From assembly GCA_034096865.1 (NCBI GenBank), contig JAWQFJ010001795.1:221236-285235 (forward strand): DNA of 64,000 bases, in the 5' to 3' direction. The stretch is from Theodoxus fluviatilis. Taxonomy: Eukaryota > Mollusca > Gastropoda > Cycloneritida > Neritidae. The translations under genes were made by a program, and so were the position numbers. Below the pieces are notes generated by a model that did no database searches, was not told where the DNA came from, and saw only the letters and a program-made list of their open reading frames with translations. Shown here one piece after another: positions 60,201 through 64,000 of the stretch (positions are counted from its first letter, which is position 1; every line of letters begins with the position of its first letter).

Positions 60201-63200
60201 GCAGACACAGGACCTCAGACACATGCCATCTCCCGGTTTCGTCACCCCTTCCCAGCCAGTGTGCACCCGTCGTACTGCCGCCAAGCCACCAGACCCGGTA
60301 CCCGACTTCACGCCATTAGAGCGCATCACGACCGGCCCCAGATGGAGGCATCGCTCGAAACCTCCACCAATCGTCATTCGTCGCCCGCCTCCTGTCGCAA
60401 CACCGACACAACTGCCATAACTCTCCTCTGGTGACTATCACCCTCTGGATCCATCCTTTTTTTTTCCTCCGCGAGGCCCATCTGGGACACAACTCGCCGA
60501 ACCCCTCCCCCGAGCAACACGACGCGCGTCGACGCAGCCCCCTTTTCCTCCCCCCAACCAACCAGACAATTGGCACAACAGGGTGTTTCAGCGCCAGCCC
60601 ATCGCTATGTCCCTTTTTTTCTTTTGCCCCTAGCTCATCACCACCAGTTCCACGCCCCCCACAGCCCGGGCCCTCTTCCCCACAGCCGCCGCTACCCTCG
60701 CAAGATTTTTTATTTCTTGGCTCCGACTGACCAAACTCGTGAACATGTACCCAGAACGCGCCCAGTCCTCCGGGTTTGTCTTTGTAACACACGGGTCCAA
60801 CTGCTAAACACCGAAGGCCTAGCCCGTGCCTGCACGACCAGCGAAGCGAAAGAGTAGGGTAAACAAAATACCCCCCGTCAACGGCATCGTCAGCTGGCTC
60901 CCCGCGGCTTGACCACACCCACCTCACGCCACTGGCCGTCAACTTTCGGACCACCCCCTACTCCCTGGTTCCGACACGCGCATATTGTACCACAGCGCCA
61001 TGTCATCCCAATTCAGAAAGAGTCAGCCCCCTCCCCCCCACAAGGTCACGCCACTTCGCCACTTCTCACACATTCCTTCTGGCCACCAGGCAACGTCTCA
61101 CGGCTTGTCCCGTGCACGGCTCGAAATTCCTCACTAGTACTCTGCGCCCTCAAAGCTGTCCGGACCTCGCCACTCTCACGCAGGTTCCACCGAGGCCCCC
61201 GTGGGACTTCCCTTGGTCATTTCACTTTCCCACAAGAAGGTCCACCATCCTGACGCATTCTTCACCTCGCTTCAGGCCCCACCCAGCAATCGCACCCCTC
61301 GAATGGCCTACTGGCCAATGGGTCTACAAACTTCCCCCCCCGGTGCACACATTCGCCCCACCTACTCGGCGTCCCGTTTGCTCATTTTTTTCACCCAGAA
61401 CGCTCACATCCCCCAGTCAGACCCAGCCCCCCCCCCCTCGAGGCCCACGCCCTGCCTCCCCGTCCATCGAACCGTCGGGCAGTCGCACGACGTCCAGCCA
61501 GAGGCCCTCTCTTTTTCCCCCCCTCGAATGGCAAGGCAGAGTTCCTCCTCCTGTCCCCGCTCTTGCGCCCCATGGGTGGTTGTTTTCCGTTTCCTTCGCT
61601 TTGCCTAAGTCTCCCCCTCCCACTTGTTATGTTAAGCCTTAAAACAAATTCATCCACCGGCACTCCCCACCCACCCCCCCCCCCCGGACGTCCCCAACCA
61701 ACGGGGCACACCAGTTTTTTTTTTTTTTTTTAATTTGTTTCCCCCCCCCCCCCCCCCCTGCCCCGTCGCCGCCCTGACCACGCGCCCATTTGTCGCCACG
61801 CCTGACCAGGCTATTCCCTCGGGGATATCAATCACGTAAACACGGCCTGAGGCTCACCTCCCTTCACCGACTTTTCCCTTTTCCCTCCCCTCCACAGCTA
61901 CACCGATCGACCCATAAGCCGCCCCAAACACTTTCGGCCACACGTCACCGCAAATTACCAGCTCTACACTCAAGAACCCGTTAACCCCTCAACCTAGGGA
62001 GGGGAAAGGCACGGCAACAGGGGACACGGAGGGTTAATAGTCCACTTCTTTTTTTATCCACCCCACCAGAATCCGCCCGTGACCGCCTCACGGGACCAGA
62101 CCGCGAACAAGTCCCCCCCGACATTCGGCCCCCCTCCAGACCCGGCGTGCCATCCCGGACACCCGTCAGCGGAAAGTCCCCGGGCCGAAGTGGCGCGCGT
62201 GGGGGCTGTTCCAACCCCGGACTGAAGACCTTTTTATGCAGCAAGCCTCAACCTAACAACACCCAGGAGCCCTCTGACTGACTATACGACAAGGCGCAAG
62301 CCACAGCGCCCAACGGCCAAAGACGATGACACCCATCAAAGTCAGCCCACCCGGGAACACATTTGACCATTCTCGGTACCACGTTGGTAAAGGAGAGGCC
62401 GAGTAAACGGACTCGGAGTCACTACTCTCACAATTGTACTCATCCACACACACACACCGCGAGCGAGGTTCGGGATGGGACATTCACCCATTTTGGGGCG
62501 AGCGTCCGCCCCCCTGCACGGCGGGCGCTAGCCCCCCCACACCCACCCCCATTGAAGTGTCTCCTGCACAGGGGACCCGCATGAAGAGTGCAAGGCCAGG
62601 GAGAGCGACACCACGGGTCCTGTACTGCAGGGCTCGAGCCTGACCAACCTGCTAAATGAACCCCTTTCTGCGTCGGCCCCCAACCCCCGAGATACGTACA
62701 TACCACGTGATTGATGGTGGTTTTTTTTCCGACCCCGAGCTGCCACACGCTGTGGCACCAAGGCCCCACACGCGGCGCGCGGGCATGAATGAAAGCTGCC
62801 TCCCCCGACCACAGGGCGCGATCGCCATAGAATACGGGTTATACCCTCGCACCCTCCCCTCCCGGGCCACCTGGCCCAACCCCCCCCCACGCACGCGGAA
62901 CCCATATCGTTGACCCAACATCCGGGCCACCGCGCGAACCCGCCCCCATACCCCACCAGGTGACCGGGCTGGACGCCTCCCCAGCCAGCCTCAGCATGGC
63001 CCTCAACCCCCCCGTGATGCGCTCCACCCCCCCCCTCCCCCCCTCCCCCCGGTCTACCCGGATCCCGAGCATGAACCACCCCATCGTGATGCTCTGTAGA
63101 GGCCTCCAGAGCCCCCTGTATCAGCCCGGTTCGCTGACCGGGCGGCGCCAGAACTGAAACCTGTCGACGGTGGCCCCCCCGAGCCCCCCGACTTTAGTGT

Positions 63201-63382
63201 TGTCTAGCGCCACGACGCCCCCAAAGGTTGATCCCGGGGGGCCCGAGATGCAAGTGTCTGGGTAGGAGCCTGGCAAATGTTCGCACGCGCGCCGGGAATC
63301 CTGCAAGGTCTGAGCGGGGGCCGAGCCATGAAAGGGGAGGTGGGGCCCCCCCCCCCCCTCCCCCCTTTCCGGCGCCCCCATG
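54162..63382. other. C-rich, probably erroneous sequence block
   Basis: The first ~500 bp are a decaying reverse-complement version of the 20 bp array (CTCAACATTTCAGCTCCCCC, then increasingly irregular). After that come 8.7 kb dominated by long C runs (for example 56930-57200) with scattered mixed sequence and no recognisable gene, repeat or domain. The block ends sharply where the clean plus-oriented 20 bp array resumes. Numerous Pro-rich (plus) and Gly-rich (minus) open frames are consequences of the composition. The most likely cause is uncorrected long-read sequence used to bridge the array. Confidence 0.75.
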
Positions 63383-64000
63383 AAATGTTGCGGGGGGACC
63401 TGAAGTGTTGAGGGGGGAGCTGAAATGTTGAGGTGGGAGCTGAAGTGTTGAAAGGGGAGCTGAAGTGTTGAAGGGAGAGCTGAAATGTTGAGGGGGGACC
63501 TGAAGTGTTGAGGGGGGAGCTGAAGTGTTGAAGGGGGAGCTGAAGTGTTGAAGGGAGAGCTGAAATGTTGAGGGGGGACCTGAAGTGTTGAGGGGGGAGC
63601 TGAAGTGTTGAGGGGGGAGCTGAAATGTTGAGGTGGGAGCTGAAATGTTGAAGGGGGAGCTGAAGTGTTGAAGGGAGAGCTGAAATGTTGAGGGGGGACC
63701 TGAAGTGTTGTGATGGGAGCTGAAATGTTGAGGTGGGAGCTGAAGTGTTGAGGTGGGAGCTGAAGTGTTGGAAGGGGGGGGGCTGAAGTGTCGCAGTGGG
63801 AGCTGAAGTGTTGAGGGGGGAGCTGAAATGTTGAGGGGGGAGCTGAAATGTTGAGGTGGGAGCTGAAGTGTTGTGGTGGGAGCTGAAGTGTTGTGTAGGG
63901 AGCTGAAGTGTTGAGGGGGGAGCTGAAGTGTTGTGGTGGGAGCTGACATGTTGAGGTGGAAGCTGAAATGTTGAGGGGGGAGCTGAAGTGTTGAGGTGGG
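63383..64000. repeat. 20 bp minisatellite resumes
   Basis: Clean units GCTGAAGTGTTGAGGGGGGA and variants, in the same plus orientation as 50202-54098, running off the window end. It is probably part of one continuous array interrupted by the C-rich block. Confidence 0.95.

Noticed and set aside
54813..63949. Many Pro-rich and Gly-rich open frames
   Set aside because: Composition effect of a C-rich, probably erroneous block; no domains, no splice sites and no similarity among frames.

Overview
This is a eukaryotic, animal window. Genes are split by introns with canonical splice sites, introns are long, and the space between exons is filled with DNA transposons, SINE-like repeats, microsatellites and very long minisatellites. 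The gene families and repeat landscape would suit a mollusc or another lophotrochozoan, but that placement is inference. There are no operons, rRNA genes or CRISPR arrays.

Two genes can be supported, both on the minus strand and both incomplete. (1) Eleven phase-compatible exons between 24165 and 7479 give about 930 residues of an MDC1-like DNA-damage mediator. They comprise the second half of an FHA domain, an acidic region, TQPY/TQVF motifs, a long region of repeated D-A-T-[LV] motifs, and RG-rich and AT-hook-like basic patches. The start codon, the first half of the FHA domain and any C-terminal BRCT domains were not found. (2) Two exons (49741-49556 and 40337-39705) encode the C-terminal beta-barrel of a type I protein arginine methyltransferase, closest by eye to PRMT6. 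It has a long Ser/acidic insertion and an acidic tail. Its SAM-binding half is not in the window.

Layout: 1-2733 is a damaged DNA transposon with terminal inverted repeats and part of a Mutator-like-family transposase. 2.7-7.4 kb holds a 24-26 bp minisatellite and a dispersed repeat. 7.5-24.2 kb is the MDC1-like gene, with separate minisatellites in several introns, a TA-flanked MITE and a second TTAA-flanked element. 24.4-30.4 kb is a 6 kb array that changes from a 16 bp to a 17 bp unit. 30.4-39.7 kb is largely non-coding and carries a dispersed repeat with a nested MITE. 39.7-49.7 kb is the PRMT-like gene, whose intron holds an 11 bp G-rich array and a 22-24 bp array. 50.2-54.1 kb is a 20 bp array. 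54159-54161 is an N gap. 54.16-63.38 kb is C-rich, error-like sequence that is probably an assembly artefact, after which the 20 bp array resumes.

Tandem arrays make up roughly 22 kb of the window. The long open frames inside them are by-products of stop-free repeat units, not genes. The most interesting biology is the MDC1-like repeat architecture, an intronic minisatellite whose unit contains the neighbouring exon end and 5' splice site, and the two related TTAA-flanked elements.
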